Assembly: GCA_016125285.1 (NCBI GenBank)
Contig: WGMA01000028.1
Span: 124,001 to 188,000 of the forward strand
From: Phycisphaera sp.
Lineage (GTDB): Bacteria > Planctomycetota > Phycisphaerae > Phycisphaerales > Zrk34
Direction: 5' to 3'
Length of the DNA: 64,000 nt
Shown here: positions 11,532 to 20,726 of the stretch, in pieces
How positions within the stretch are numbered: the first letter of the stretch is position 1
How the letters are laid out: the number at the start of each line of letters is the position of its first letter
Made by a program: the position numbers and the translations under genes
The notes under the pieces: generated by a model
Told to the model about the DNA's origin: nothing
Databases searched by the model: none
The model's input: the letters and a program-made list of their open reading frames with translations, nothing else

Positions 11532-12932
11532 ATGACACGAACCGACTTTCTACAAACCGCGCCCGAAGGATTTGTCTGGCCGCTGTGCCCGGCGGCGGAC
11601 ACGTTCGTGCGTGGGCTCGTGGACGAGTTCCTCGCGGATCGCGCGTTCGCGGCGACGCTGGCGAAGCGGATGCACGACGAGTCGAGCACCTATTTCTTCG
11701 ACTGGGTGGATCACGTGATCGTGCCGCAGAGCCGCGTGACGTCGGCGGAGCTCGCCGAGGAATATGGATACGTGGTCGAGTCCGTGGCGGAGACGCCCGA
11801 CGGGCACCGCGCGATGTGGCACCCTTACGCGCAGCTGCCGCGGATCGTGCTGGCGGACGATATCGACCGCGTGTCGGTGGCGATCAAGGTCGACAGCATC
11901 GCGGACTTCCAGACGGCGCACGGGCTGAGCCTCGGCGTCAGTGGCACGCCGCTGTCACGGTACCGCGTGATGTACCTGTCGAACGGGCCGGAATCGCGTC
12001 GCGGCGGCGAGCTCGGCGTGGTCGAGCGGCGCGGGTACCGCGGGTACGTGCCGGACTCGACGGACGCGGCGGGCTGGATGATCGAGGCGATCGAGATGTG
12101 GACGAACCGTCGCCGCAGGTTCGACGACGACGAGGAGGGCATGCACGACACGCTGACGCTGGCCGAGAGCCTCGCGGGCGAGCTCGACGAAGACATCGCC
12201 GCGTGGGTGTTCGCGGAGGGCGAGCGGCGGTACTGGCAGGCGCGGAACACGGCGGGCCGCGTGCAGAAGTGGCGGCAGGACGGGCTGGGCCTGGGCTGGG
12301 CGAACCACGACCACCATACGTTCCGCTCGAGCCGACGGCACTTCGTGATGCTCATCCGCATCCTGCAGGCGTTCGGTTTCAAGAAACGCGAGCGGTACTA
12401 CGCGGGCGCCGAGGCGGGTTGGGGCGCGCAGGTGATGGAGCAGCCGGGCGCGGGGTTGGTGATCTTTGCGGATGTGGACCTGCGGCCGGACGAGGGCGCG
12501 ATCGACTTCACCGTCGAGCCGCTGCCGACGCTCGACAAGCCGGGCACGGTGGGCATGTGGTGCGGTCTGCACGGCGAGTCGATGCTGCGTGCGGGCATGC
12601 ATCACCTCGAGGCGCAGTTTGATTTCGACCACCTGCGCGACGCGCTGAAGAAGTACGACGTGGAAACGATGAAGCCGTTCAGCGACTTCGCTCACCTGCG
12701 TCAGGCGTTCACGGTGGGCGAGCGGTGGAAGGTCGACCCGAAGCGGCTGGACGCGATGCGCGACCGCGGCGCGATCACCGCCGAGGCGTACGCGAAGTTC
12801 GCCGCGGAGGGCGCGATCGGCAGCCACCTCGAAAACCTGCAACGCAAGCAGGGCTTTAAGGGGTTCAACCAGCACTCGGTCAGCCAGATCATCCGCGAGG
12901 TGAACCCGGAGAAGCAGGCGCTGGAGCATTGA
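11532..12932 (+). CDS. Unknown protein with two VOC-like modules
   Basis: 466 residues, no family confidently recognised. Two segments begin with a D-H strand as vicinal-oxygen-chelate (VOC) modules do: WVDHVIVPQSR (about 58-68) and WANHDHHTFRSSRRHF (about 256-271). The second runs through ILQAFGFKKRERYYAGAEAGWGAQVME, with Glu294, and a GLHGES segment (about 345-350). These His and Glu residues are candidate metal ligands. SD GGAG lies just before ATG at 11532. Translationally linked to the aldehyde dehydrogenase before it and the dehydrogenase after it. A 2-oxoadipate-type dioxygenase/decarboxylase would suit lysine catabolism, but no DUF1338 signature was recognised. The C-terminal 100 residues are helical. 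Function unknown. Confidence 0.75.
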   Translation: MTRTDFLQTAPEGFVWPLCPAADTFVRGLVDEFLADRAFAATLAKRMHDESSTYFFDWVDHVIVPQSRVTSAELAEEYGYVVESVAETPDGHRAMWHPYAQLPRIVLADDIDRVSVAIKVDSIADFQTAHGLSLGVSGTPLSRYRVMYLSNGPESRRGGELGVVERRGYRGYVPDSTDAAGWMIEAIEMWTNRRRRFDDDEEGMHDTLTLAESLAGELDEDIAAWVFAEGERRYWQARNTAGRVQKWRQDGLGLGWANHDHHTFRSSRRHFVMLIRILQAFGFKKRERYYAGAEAGWGAQVMEQPGAGLVIFADVDLRPDEGAIDFTVEPLPTLDKPGTVGMWCGLHGESMLRAGMHHLEAQFDFDHLRDALKKYDVETMKPFSDFAHLRQAFTVGERWKVDPKRLDAMRDRGAITAEAYAKFAAEGAIGSHLENLQRKQGFKGFNQHSVSQIIREVNPEKQALEH

Positions 12933-12968
12933 GCAGACGCACACGCACGGACGTGAAAGGGGTGGTGT

Positions 12969-14051
12969 ATGAGCACGGACACACGCAAGATCGCGGTGAT
13001 CGGAAGCGGCAAGATCGGCGAATTGGTGATCGCGCACCTGTCGACGAAGTATCCGCTGGCGGTGTATGACATGGACCTGAAGCGCGCCGAGGCGTGCGCG
13101 GCGGGCGTGGCCGAGGCGCACCAGCTGGACGTCAACGACGGCGAGTCGATGCGTGCGGCGTTGAAGGACAAGGCGCTGGTGATCAACTGCTGCCCTCACT
13201 TCTGCAATTTGGCGATCGCGACCGCCGCCGCGGACACCGACACGAGCTATCTCGACATGTCGGAGGACGTGGAGACGGGGCACGTGATCGAGGAGCTGTC
13301 GAAGAAGGTCAGCGGCAACTTCGTGCCGCGGTGCGGGATCGCGCCGGGGTTCATCCAGATCGTCGCCGGTCACATCATGCGGAACTACGCGGACGTCGAG
13401 CGGGCGCACCTGCGCGTCGGCGCGCTGCCGGAGAACCCGACCAACGCGCTGAAGTACAACCTGACCTGGTCGACCGACGGCCTGATCAACGAGTACGGCA
13501 ACCCCTGCGAGGCGATCGTCGACGGCAAGCTCACGCAGCTGCGCCCGCTGGAGGGCTACGAGCAGGTCGTGATCGACGGCGTGGAGTACGAGGCGTTCAA
13601 CACCTCGGGCGGTCTGGGCACGCTGGCGCACTCGATGCTCGGCAAGGCCCGGAACCTCAACTACAAGACGATGCGTTACATCGGGCACCGCGACCTGATG
13701 AAGTTTCTGATGTTCGACCTGAAGCTCAACGAGTACCGCACGATCCTCAAGCAGATCCTCGAGTCGGCGGTGCCGACGACGAAGCAGGACCGCGTCGTCG
13801 TGCTCGTGACGGTGGTCGGCCGAACCGAGCAGGGCATCCTCACGCAGCAGACGTACACGAAGATCGTCAAGCACGGCGAGCTGTACGGGCGGCACTGGAC
13901 GGCGATCCAGATCTCGACGGCGTCGAGCGCCGCGGCGGTGGCGGACCTGGTGATGCGGGGCCTGATGCCCCATCGGGGGTACGTGCAGCAGGAGGAGATC
14001 GACTTCAGCGCGTTTTGTGACACGCCGTTCGGGCAGTTGTTCAAGGAATGA
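12969..14051 (+). CDS. Saccharopine dehydrogenase-like / lysine 6-dehydrogenase-like enzyme
   Basis: 360 residues. The N-terminal Rossmann fold begins IAVIGSGKIGELV (residues 8-20) and continues with DMDLKRAE and a CCPHFCN loop; a CGIAPGFIQIVAG segment (about 119-131) is typical of saccharopine dehydrogenase-fold enzymes, where it precedes the substrate domain. Length suits lysine 6-dehydrogenase, which oxidises lysine to aminoadipate semialdehyde. Being last in an operon that opens with an aldehyde dehydrogenase supports that pathway. Start follows AAAGGGG. Carboxynorspermidine or saccharopine reductase activity is the main alternative. Confidence 0.7.
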   Translation: MSTDTRKIAVIGSGKIGELVIAHLSTKYPLAVYDMDLKRAEACAAGVAEAHQLDVNDGESMRAALKDKALVINCCPHFCNLAIATAAADTDTSYLDMSEDVETGHVIEELSKKVSGNFVPRCGIAPGFIQIVAGHIMRNYADVERAHLRVGALPENPTNALKYNLTWSTDGLINEYGNPCEAIVDGKLTQLRPLEGYEQVVIDGVEYEAFNTSGGLGTLAHSMLGKARNLNYKTMRYIGHRDLMKFLMFDLKLNEYRTILKQILESAVPTTKQDRVVVLVTVVGRTEQGILTQQTYTKIVKHGELYGRHWTAIQISTASSAAAVADLVMRGLMPHRGYVQQEEIDFSAFCDTPFGQLFKE

Positions 14052-14220
14052 CGGGCGGCTGTGACTTTGCGTAACGCGTGAACGAAGGGGTGTTTCGGGC
14101 GTCTAATGCCTTGGGATGCGGCCCCGTTGCGCGCCGATGGGGTTTGTCCGCAGGCTCGGTGACGGATAGCATAAGCGTAATAAGTACAGCGGTTTCTTAT
14201 CAGCCGCAGCACAGGAGACG

Positions 14221-16338
14221 ATGATGGGGCACCTTCGTACGTTACTGTTGCCGCTCGCGGTCTGCGTTTGCAGCGCGGCCGTGTGGGCGGGGCCCGGCGC
14301 CGACCAATTTGATCAGAAGTTCACCAAGCGGATGTTGCAGGTGCGGAGCACCGCGACCGTCGACGACGACGTTGAGCTCGGGCAGGAGATCTACGCGTAC
14401 GCCAAGCAGTACGCCGAGTCCGAACCGGAGTCGCTGGTCGAGTTTCACACCAAGATCGAGTCGCTGTGCAAGTTGTCGGTCAAGGGGTACGGCACGATCG
14501 TCGAGTCGCTGATGCTGATCGCCAACAACGTGCCGGACCGCCGCGAGCAGAGCCTGGTCGAGGCCGAGAGCCGGCTGCTGAAGATGGTGCGTCTGGTTCC
14601 CGACAGCGACAAGAAGTTCGTCGGCAACCGGCTGATCGACGTGCAGCTGGAGATGGCGTCGGACTACATCAAGGTGCACGAGTGGCAGGGGGCGACGACG
14701 ACCTACGACCTGGCGATCGCCAAGGCGCAGGAGATGGGCCTGGAGGATCGCGTTGCACAGATCGAGGCGAAGAAGTCGCAGATCGCGCAGATCAAATCCG
14801 TGTCGGCGCTGGAGGCGACGGTGCGGAGCCAGCCGCTGAACTTCGACGCGGCCAAGAAGCTCGTGCTGCTCTACGTGGTCGAGATGAATCAGCCGGGCAA
14901 GGCGGTCGAGTACCGCTTCCGCACGAACGACGAGCAACTCAAGGAGTTGGTGTATCTGGCGTCGAAGGGGCCGGACCGCGTGTCGAAGACCGACGCGCTG
15001 CGGCTGGGCGACTGGTACAGCGAGCTGGCGGGCATGGCGTCTGAAGGCGCGCGGCCGGACATGCAGAAGAACGCCGCGACGTATTACGAGAAGTACCTGG
15101 CGATGCACCTGACCGACGACGCGGAACGGCAGCGTGTGACGGCGGCGTTGGCGTCGCTGGGCGGCACGGCGCCGGACGTGAAGGTGATCAAGCCGCGCGA
15201 GGTCGCGGTGGCGGACACGACGCCGAGCGAGCCGTTCGTGCCGAAGGTGCCCGAGCCGGGCGCGAAGCCGAGCGTGACGCTGCCGCCGTCGTCGACGCCG
15301 AGCAGCGAGCCGGCCGTGACGCCGGTGTCGTTGCCGAGCAAGCCGGCCGAGCCGGACGAACCTGCGGCGCCGCAGATCAAGACCGACGCGTCGGGTAATC
15401 GCGTGACGGCGACGGGCGTGAAGCTGCCGAACTACAAGCAGCCCGCGGGGCTGAAGCTGCCGTCGGGCGGGTTGTCGCTGCCGGGTGGGGCGCCGTCGCT
15501 GCCGGGCGCGAAGCCCGACGACGGAGACAAGCCGAAGCTGACGATCCCGACGACGCCCGACAAGCCGGCGGCCGATCCCGAGCCGGAGCCCGCGCCCAAG
15601 CCCGCGCCGGCGCCCGTGGAAGCGGAGAAGCCCGCCACGCCAGCGCCGACACCGACCAAGACGACGAAACCCGACACCCCGACCAAGGTGGCGTCGAAGT
15701 CCGACAAGCCGGCCACGGAGTCCGAGTTCGCGGTCTCCACGAACGGTGGCGACTGGATCGATCTGTTTGCCGACGTCAACACGACGCTCAACGTCAACCG
15801 CGGCGAGTGGAAGAAGCTGGACGACGGCATCCACGCCAACCCGCCGACACCCGCGCAGCTGTCGCTGCCGACCGTGCCGGAGGGCGACTACGTCGTTGAG
15901 ACGCTGTTTGAGCGCGACTCGCCCGGCGGCGCGTTCGCGATGCAGCTCCCGTTCGGCAGCGGCAACGCCGTGCTGCTGAAGGTCGGCGAGCTGCACCGTC
16001 GCGAGAACAAGTTCATCGCCGGCCTGAACGCGATCAACGGCAAGGACGTGACGGAAAACGAGACGACGACGCCGTTCACGCTCGAGTCGCACCGCATCTA
16101 CGTGGCGCGGATCGAGGTCCACGGCTTCGGCGGCGGGCAGGTCGACGTCAAGACGTTCATTGACGGCAAGCTGCTGTTCAAATGGAGCGGGTCGGCCTCG
16201 TCGTGCTCGGTCGCCAAGGCGTGGGGGCCGCCGCGCTTCCACCCGCAGACGCTCGGCTTCGCGACCGACCAGGCCGGTGTGATACACTTCCACTGGGGCC
16301 GCCTGAAGATGCTCAGCGGCAAGGCAACCAAGCAGTAA
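14221..16338 (+). CDS. Secreted modular protein: helical module, Pro-rich linker, LamG-like end
   Basis: 705 residues with a signal peptide (cleavage near residue 23). Residues about 25-300 are helical and TPR-like; about 209-292 hold a module ending LGDWYSELAG that is shared with the protein at 17752-19314. A proline/lysine/threonine linker follows (about 320-500). The last 200 residues look like a concanavalin/LamG-type beta sandwich (GDWIDLFADVN to FHWGRLKML), as in the DUF1080-like domains of planctomycete exoproteins. Probably an envelope or extracellular binding protein. ATG 14221 or 14224 follows AGGAGACG. Its stop is only 14 nt before the photolyase start, so the two may be co-transcribed. 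Confidence 0.7.
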   Translation: MMGHLRTLLLPLAVCVCSAAVWAGPGADQFDQKFTKRMLQVRSTATVDDDVELGQEIYAYAKQYAESEPESLVEFHTKIESLCKLSVKGYGTIVESLMLIANNVPDRREQSLVEAESRLLKMVRLVPDSDKKFVGNRLIDVQLEMASDYIKVHEWQGATTTYDLAIAKAQEMGLEDRVAQIEAKKSQIAQIKSVSALEATVRSQPLNFDAAKKLVLLYVVEMNQPGKAVEYRFRTNDEQLKELVYLASKGPDRVSKTDALRLGDWYSELAGMASEGARPDMQKNAATYYEKYLAMHLTDDAERQRVTAALASLGGTAPDVKVIKPREVAVADTTPSEPFVPKVPEPGAKPSVTLPPSSTPSSEPAVTPVSLPSKPAEPDEPAAPQIKTDASGNRVTATGVKLPNYKQPAGLKLPSGGLSLPGGAPSLPGAKPDDGDKPKLTIPTTPDKPAADPEPEPAPKPAPAPVEAEKPATPAPTPTKTTKPDTPTKVASKSDKPATESEFAVSTNGGDWIDLFADVNTTLNVNRGEWKKLDDGIHANPPTPAQLSLPTVPEGDYVVETLFERDSPGGAFAMQLPFGSGNAVLLKVGELHRRENKFIAGLNAINGKDVTENETTTPFTLESHRIYVARIEVHGFGGGQVDVKTFIDGKLLFKWSGSASSCSVAKAWGPPRFHPQTLGFATDQAGVIHFHWGRLKMLSGKATKQ

Positions 16339-16352
16339 CCGAACGGACGCCG

Positions 16353-17741
16353 GTGAGTTCCTCTGACATTCAAACGTCGCGTATCCGCCGCCTCAACGAC
16401 GCCGAGCCGCGCGCCGGTCGTTACGTGCTGTACTGGATGCAGGCGTCGCAGCGCGCGGTGTTCAATCACGCGCTGGAGCACGCGGTGCGCGAGGCGAATG
16501 CGATGGGGCTGCCGCTGGTGTGCGCGTTCGCGCTGGTCGGCGATTACCCCGACAGCAACCGGCGGCACAAGGCATTCATGCTGGAGGGGCTGCGCGACGC
16601 CGCGGCGGCGCTCGAGCGGCGGGGCGTGCGGATGGTGATCCGTCGAGGTGCGCCGGTCGAGGTGATCCCCCAAATCGCGCAGGACGCGTCGCTGGTCGTG
16701 ACGGACCGCGGCTACCTGCGGCACCAGGTCGTGTGGCGGCACGCGGTGGCGACGGCGATCGACTGCCCGATGGTGCAGGTGGAGACCGACGTGGTGGTGC
16801 CCGTCGAGACCGCGTCGAACAAGGCCGAGTACGCGGCGCGGACGATCCGGCCGAAGCTGATGAAGCGGCTCGACGAGTACCTGGTCGAGCTGAAGGCCAC
16901 CCCCGTCAAACACGACGCGCTCGGCATCGACATCGAATCGATGGACATCGGCGACACCGCCGCGGTGCTCGAGAAGCTCGGCGTCAGCGACGCGGCGGAA
17001 CCCGTGCCGCAGCACTTTCGCGGCGGGACGGCCGAGGCGATGAAGAAGCTGCGCGAGCTCGTCGAGGACAAGCTCGATCGTTACGCGGCGAACCGCAACC
17101 AGCCGCAGACCGACGACGTGTCGTACATGAGCATGTACCTGCACTACGGGCAGATCTCGCCGGTGGCGGTCGCGATGGAGGTGCGTAACGCGAAGCGCGG
17201 CACGGCGGAGGACCGCGAGGTGTTCATCGAGGAACTGGTCGTGCGACGCGAGTTGGGGTTCAACTTCGTGCGGTTCACGCCGGAGTACGACCGGTTCGCG
17301 TGCCTGCCGCGCTGGGCGCAGGCGACGTTGAAACAGCAGACGCCCGACGAGCGTGAACACGTGTACACCGCGACGCAGCTGGCCGACGCCGAGACGCACG
17401 ACCGGTACTGGAACGCGGCGATGAACGAGATGCGTCACACCGGCTACATGCACAACTACATGCGGATGTACTGGGGTAAGAAGATATTGGAGTGGACCAA
17501 CACGCCGCAGCACGCGTACCGCGTGACGCTGGAGCTGAACAACCGCTACTTCATCGACGGGCGCGACCCGGTGTCGTACGCGAACGTCGGCTGGGTGTAC
17601 GGGCTGCACGACCGGCCGTGGACACGCCGACCGATCTTCGGCACGGTGCGTTACATGGCGGCGTCGGGCCTCGAACGCAAGTGCGACATCGACGGCTACG
17701 TGGAGAAGGTCGCGAAGCTGATGACGAAGAAGGCGACGTAG
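16353..17741 (+). CDS. phr: Class II deoxyribodipyrimidine photolyase
   Basis: 462 residues. Light-driven, FAD-dependent repair of cyclobutane pyrimidine dimers. The N-terminal antenna domain starts YVLYWMQASQRAVFNHALE; the FAD/catalytic half shows YLHYGQISPVAVAMEV, ELVVRRELGFNFV, MNEMRHTGYMHNYMRMYWGKKILEW and GVW-type VGWVYGLHDRPW, all class II features. A GTG at 16353 is chosen: it sits just after the preceding stop and gives the family length, whereas earlier starts would overlap the previous gene with low-complexity sequence. No strong Shine-Dalgarno, consistent with translational coupling. Confidence 0.9.
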   Translation: MSSSDIQTSRIRRLNDAEPRAGRYVLYWMQASQRAVFNHALEHAVREANAMGLPLVCAFALVGDYPDSNRRHKAFMLEGLRDAAAALERRGVRMVIRRGAPVEVIPQIAQDASLVVTDRGYLRHQVVWRHAVATAIDCPMVQVETDVVVPVETASNKAEYAARTIRPKLMKRLDEYLVELKATPVKHDALGIDIESMDIGDTAAVLEKLGVSDAAEPVPQHFRGGTAEAMKKLRELVEDKLDRYAANRNQPQTDDVSYMSMYLHYGQISPVAVAMEVRNAKRGTAEDREVFIEELVVRRELGFNFVRFTPEYDRFACLPRWAQATLKQQTPDEREHVYTATQLADAETHDRYWNAAMNEMRHTGYMHNYMRMYWGKKILEWTNTPQHAYRVTLELNNRYFIDGRDPVSYANVGWVYGLHDRPWTRRPIFGTVRYMAASGLERKCDIDGYVEKVAKLMTKKAT

Positions 17742-17751
17742 ACGCGCCGGG

Positions 17752-19314
17752 TCAGCCCTCGCCGAACGTGGTCTTCGGCTTGTCGCGCGGGGGGTTGCAG
17801 TAGGCCTCGAGCTCGACGACGTGGAAGCCGGAGTTCTCGTTGTTGTACGTGCCGCGCACGCGGATGAACTTTATGGCGGTGGGGCGGAGCTTGATCAGCT
17901 GCCAGCTCATCGGTCGCTCGTTGTCGCCCGTGCGGTCGACCACCGTCACGTACTTCTTGCCGTCCTTCGACACGTCGATCGCGTATCGGTAGTAGCGTTT
18001 GTCCCGGTCGATGTCCCACAGCAGCATGCGGATCTCCCGCAGTGCGTAGACGGTCGGCAGCTCGACGACCCACTCGCAGGGCCACGATGAATACGCGAAT
18101 CCGGTGCTGCCGGTGTATTTCGTCGAGTTGCCGTCGAGCAGTTCGTCGGGGTGGTTCGCCACGCCGCGGACGTGGGCGCCGCGCTCGGCCAACGCGACGT
18201 TGCCCGCTGCGACCTTGCCGACCGACCGGACCGCCGGCGCCATCGTCTGCTCGAGCGCGGCCAGCGCCTTCTTCGTGCGGTCCAACGCGAACTTCGCCTT
18301 CGAGCGCGCCAGATCGTCCTTCACGTCGCTGTCGACAAACGCCTGGTAATGCGCCTCGGACCGCGACAGCAGGTTCCACCGCGCCGTGCCGCCCGCCTTG
18401 CCCGCCAGCTCCGTGTACCAGTCGCCCAGCGCCAGCGCCCGCAACGGTTCGACCTCGGCCGGGTCCTTCGACGCGTCGCGGATGTTCTGCTTCAGCGCGT
18501 CGTCCTGCAGCAGGAAGGTGTACTTGCGTGCATCGATCGGGCTGTTGAGATCGACGAGGTACAGCATCACCAGATCCGTCGCGGCGTCGGTGTCTTTCGG
18601 GTCGGCCTTGAGGCGGTCTTTGAGCTGGTCCGCCTTACGCAGCATGATGATGCGTCGGTTCTGCTGCTCGATCAGCTTGCGGATCGTGTCGCGTTCGGGC
18701 GAGCGGATGGAGGTGGCGACCTTCAACGCCTCGCGGTACGCGGTCATCGCGTCGTCATCGAGGTTCGCGCGGCTCTTCGCGTCGGCCTCGTCCATCAGCA
18801 TGTCCAGCAGCTCCCCGCCGGCGTCGATCTTCGCGTCGCCCCGCGCCGTCGCGAACACCTGCTGATATGCCTCGCGCTTGCGCTGCAGGCCGAACGCCTC
18901 GCGTGCCGGGTCGACGCCGATCAGCTTGTCCATCGCTTCGATGGCGATGTCCAGGCCCTTGGCGTCGACGATCGCCGCGTCGTAGGTCTTCTCCATCAGC
19001 AGCGACTGCAACGCCGGCGTGTTCGCCGCCGCGCCGGCCGCTTCGAGCAGCGACTTGGCGAAGGTCAGGTCGTCCGCCGTATCCGGCGTCAGCCTGACCT
19101 GCTTCTCCCGCTCGCCGAACAGGTCGACGTACACCTTGTTCGCCTCGGCACGCTGCGCGTCGGTGATCTCGACGGGGGCCGGCGGGGAGATGACCGTCGC
19201 GGTCGGGGGCGCGGTGTCGATGGCGCCGTCGGCGGCGAGCAGTGTGGCGGCGCACGCGACCGCCGCCGCGCAGGTCACCCATGCCATTGGATTGCCGATT
19301 CGGGTTCGGAACAT
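17752..19314 (-). CDS. Secreted modular protein: helical module plus discoidin-like domain
   Basis: 520 residues from the start MFRTRIGN. A signal peptide or anchor occupies about residues 8-28. Residues about 50-330 are helical and include a module (about 243-325, ending LGDWYTELAG) matching one in the 14221-16338 protein. Residues about 375-510 resemble an F5/8 type C (discoidin) carbohydrate-binding domain: VHVRG-like start, DGNSTKYTGS, WVVELPTVYALREIRMLL, YAIDVSKDGKKYVTV and FIRVRGTYNNENSGFHVVELEAY. So the two genes flanking the photolyase share one module but carry different binding domains. The start is uncertain; ATG at 19383 is possible but adds a polar stretch. Confidence 0.7.
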   Translation of the reverse strand: MFRTRIGNPMAWVTCAAAVACAATLLAADGAIDTAPPTATVISPPAPVEITDAQRAEANKVYVDLFGEREKQVRLTPDTADDLTFAKSLLEAAGAAANTPALQSLLMEKTYDAAIVDAKGLDIAIEAMDKLIGVDPAREAFGLQRKREAYQQVFATARGDAKIDAGGELLDMLMDEADAKSRANLDDDAMTAYREALKVATSIRSPERDTIRKLIEQQNRRIIMLRKADQLKDRLKADPKDTDAATDLVMLYLVDLNSPIDARKYTFLLQDDALKQNIRDASKDPAEVEPLRALALGDWYTELAGKAGGTARWNLLSRSEAHYQAFVDSDVKDDLARSKAKFALDRTKKALAALEQTMAPAVRSVGKVAAGNVALAERGAHVRGVANHPDELLDGNSTKYTGSTGFAYSSWPCEWVVELPTVYALREIRMLLWDIDRDKRYYRYAIDVSKDGKKYVTVVDRTGDNERPMSWQLIKLRPTAIKFIRVRGTYNNENSGFHVVELEAYCNPPRDKPKTTFGEG

Positions 19315-19499
19315 TCGGTCGGGCTCGCGAGTTGTCTGACCGGACTCACCCAGCCCCGCGGAATTACGGAGCGATTGTAACATGCTACGCAGCTCGTGCG
19401 TGCGACGTTGCGGAACTTTCGTCCGCGAAACGCGTCGAACCGACTATACTGAAGTGTCATCACGCCGGGCGGGGGGCTTTGGGGTCGAAGGAGCCGCAC

Positions 19500-20399
19500 A
19501 TGTCGCAGGCGAGAATCGCGAGAATATGGACGGGCGTGGCGTTGCTCTGTGCGCTGTGTGCCGCGGCGACGCCGGTGCTGGCGCAGCCGAAGCCGGAGAG
19601 TGAGCTCGATCGCATGCGTCGCGAGATGCAGGCCCTGCGTGCCGAACTGGCCACGGCGAAGCTCGAGCTGGCCAAGACGCTCAACGAGCTGGACCAGGTC
19701 AGGCAGTTCATCGCGTCGAAGAGCGTCAACGAGGACATCAGCCGCTGGAAGGACGCCCGGGAGCAGCTGGAAAAGGAACGCAATCAGCTGTCGCTGGAGC
19801 GTCGCAAGCTGATCCAGGCGAAGCAGTCGTTGCAGGACGCCGCACGCGTGGGCACCTTTGAGCAGGAGCAGGCCCGGCTCGATCTCAGCCCCGAGGAGCG
19901 GGCCGCTCAGCCCCGCTGGGAGCTCGACTACAAGATCGCCGTCGTGCAGGGGCCCGATCAGGGCGAGTCGATCTACATCGATCCGACCGGCGGCGACGTG
20001 CTGCTCGAACGCTACCCCAACATCGATCGCAAGCACATCATGGTCCGCGGCACCTTGCAGAACACCTCGTCGGCGCCGTGGCGGTACACGTTCGAGATCC
20101 GCATCGGCGACAAGTTCGGCCGCATCATCGGCAAGTGGAAGCACCAGACGCCGCTGCTGACCACCAACCAGTTGCACGCCTTCGAGGTGAAGGTGCCGAT
20201 CACCGACGTGGGCTACATCCACAGCTACCAGATCGGCAACATCATCGCCGACCGCCCCGGCGCTGCCGCGGGCGGCGCGGACGTCGCGCAACCCGGCGCG
20301 GCCCAGCCCGGAGCCGCGCAGCCAGGCGCCCAGCCCGCCGCCCCTCAGCCGCAGCCCGAGCCCAAGCTCCGCATCCGACCCGACGGCCGGGCGTACTGA
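19500..20399 (+). CDS. Secreted coiled-coil protein of unknown function
   Basis: 299 residues. AAGGAG lies 6 nt before ATG 19500. A signal peptide ends near AQPKPE (residue about 27). Residues about 30-120 form a charged coiled coil (ELDRMRREMQALRAELATAK type), followed by a beta-rich domain (about 135-245: WELDYKIAVVQGPDQGESIY to VGYIHSYQIGN). The C-terminus is a low-complexity PGAAQPGAAQPGAQPAAPQPQ segment. Probably periplasmic. A TATACT box (19444-19449) upstream may serve it. Divergent from the discoidin-like gene. No family recognised. Confidence 0.65.
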   Translation: MSQARIARIWTGVALLCALCAAATPVLAQPKPESELDRMRREMQALRAELATAKLELAKTLNELDQVRQFIASKSVNEDISRWKDAREQLEKERNQLSLERRKLIQAKQSLQDAARVGTFEQEQARLDLSPEERAAQPRWELDYKIAVVQGPDQGESIYIDPTGGDVLLERYPNIDRKHIMVRGTLQNTSSAPWRYTFEIRIGDKFGRIIGKWKHQTPLLTTNQLHAFEVKVPITDVGYIHSYQIGNIIADRPGAAAGGADVAQPGAAQPGAAQPGAQPAAPQPQPEPKLRIRPDGRAY

Positions 20400-20480
20400 C
20401 CAGCCGCGACTCGCCTTTCGATGTCGACTTGGTATACTGGGTGACACAAAGGTCAACATCGCAATCGCAGTACGCGGGGG

Positions 20481-20486
20481 TATAAT
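20481..20486 (+). promoter_or_regulatory. Leaderless-type -10 box of the 20493 gene
   Basis: A consensus TATAAT ends exactly 6 nt before ATG 20493, so the predicted transcription start falls on the A of the start codon. There is no Shine-Dalgarno. Confidence 0.65.
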
Positions 20487-20492
20487 CCAGTT

Positions 20493-20726
20493 ATGACAGT
20501 CGATCAGTTCAAGATGGTCCTTCAAGCAGAACCGTTTCATCCATTCACCATACACATGGCCGATGGACGCGTATTTCTCGTCAAGCATCGGGACTTCATT
20601 GCCCGCTCACCGTCGGGACGGACGTTCATCGTCTACGGAGACGATGACACCTTCAGCATCCTCGATCTGCTGCTCGTGACGGAGTTGGAGGTTCATGCCG
20701 CCCCGCCCGGCCAGGAAGCCGCGTAA
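20493..20726 (+). CDS. Small conserved protein of unknown function
   Basis: 77 residues. Compact beta-rich sequence: FKMVLQAEPFHPFTIHMADGR, then VKHRDFIARSPSGRTFIVYGD and FSILDLLLVTELEV. I recall similar short proteins (PFRPFTIHLADGR-type) from planctomycetes and related bacteria, none with known function. The stop overlaps the next start (TAATG), so the two genes are translationally coupled. Cytoplasmic; no signal or membrane segment. Apparently translated from a leaderless mRNA (TATAAT-6-ATG). Confidence 0.75.
   Translation: MTVDQFKMVLQAEPFHPFTIHMADGRVFLVKHRDFIARSPSGRTFIVYGDDDTFSILDLLLVTELEVHAAPPGQEAA

Noticed and set aside
14100-14150. GCCCC/GGGG inverted repeat after the dehydrogenase operon as a terminator
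   Set aside because: Only a 4-bp core stem with a long loop and three T residues; too weak to call.
14242-16293. Long minus-strand frame opposite the secreted modular protein
   Set aside because: Arginine-rich, no motif, antisense to a gene with a signal peptide and recognisable domains.
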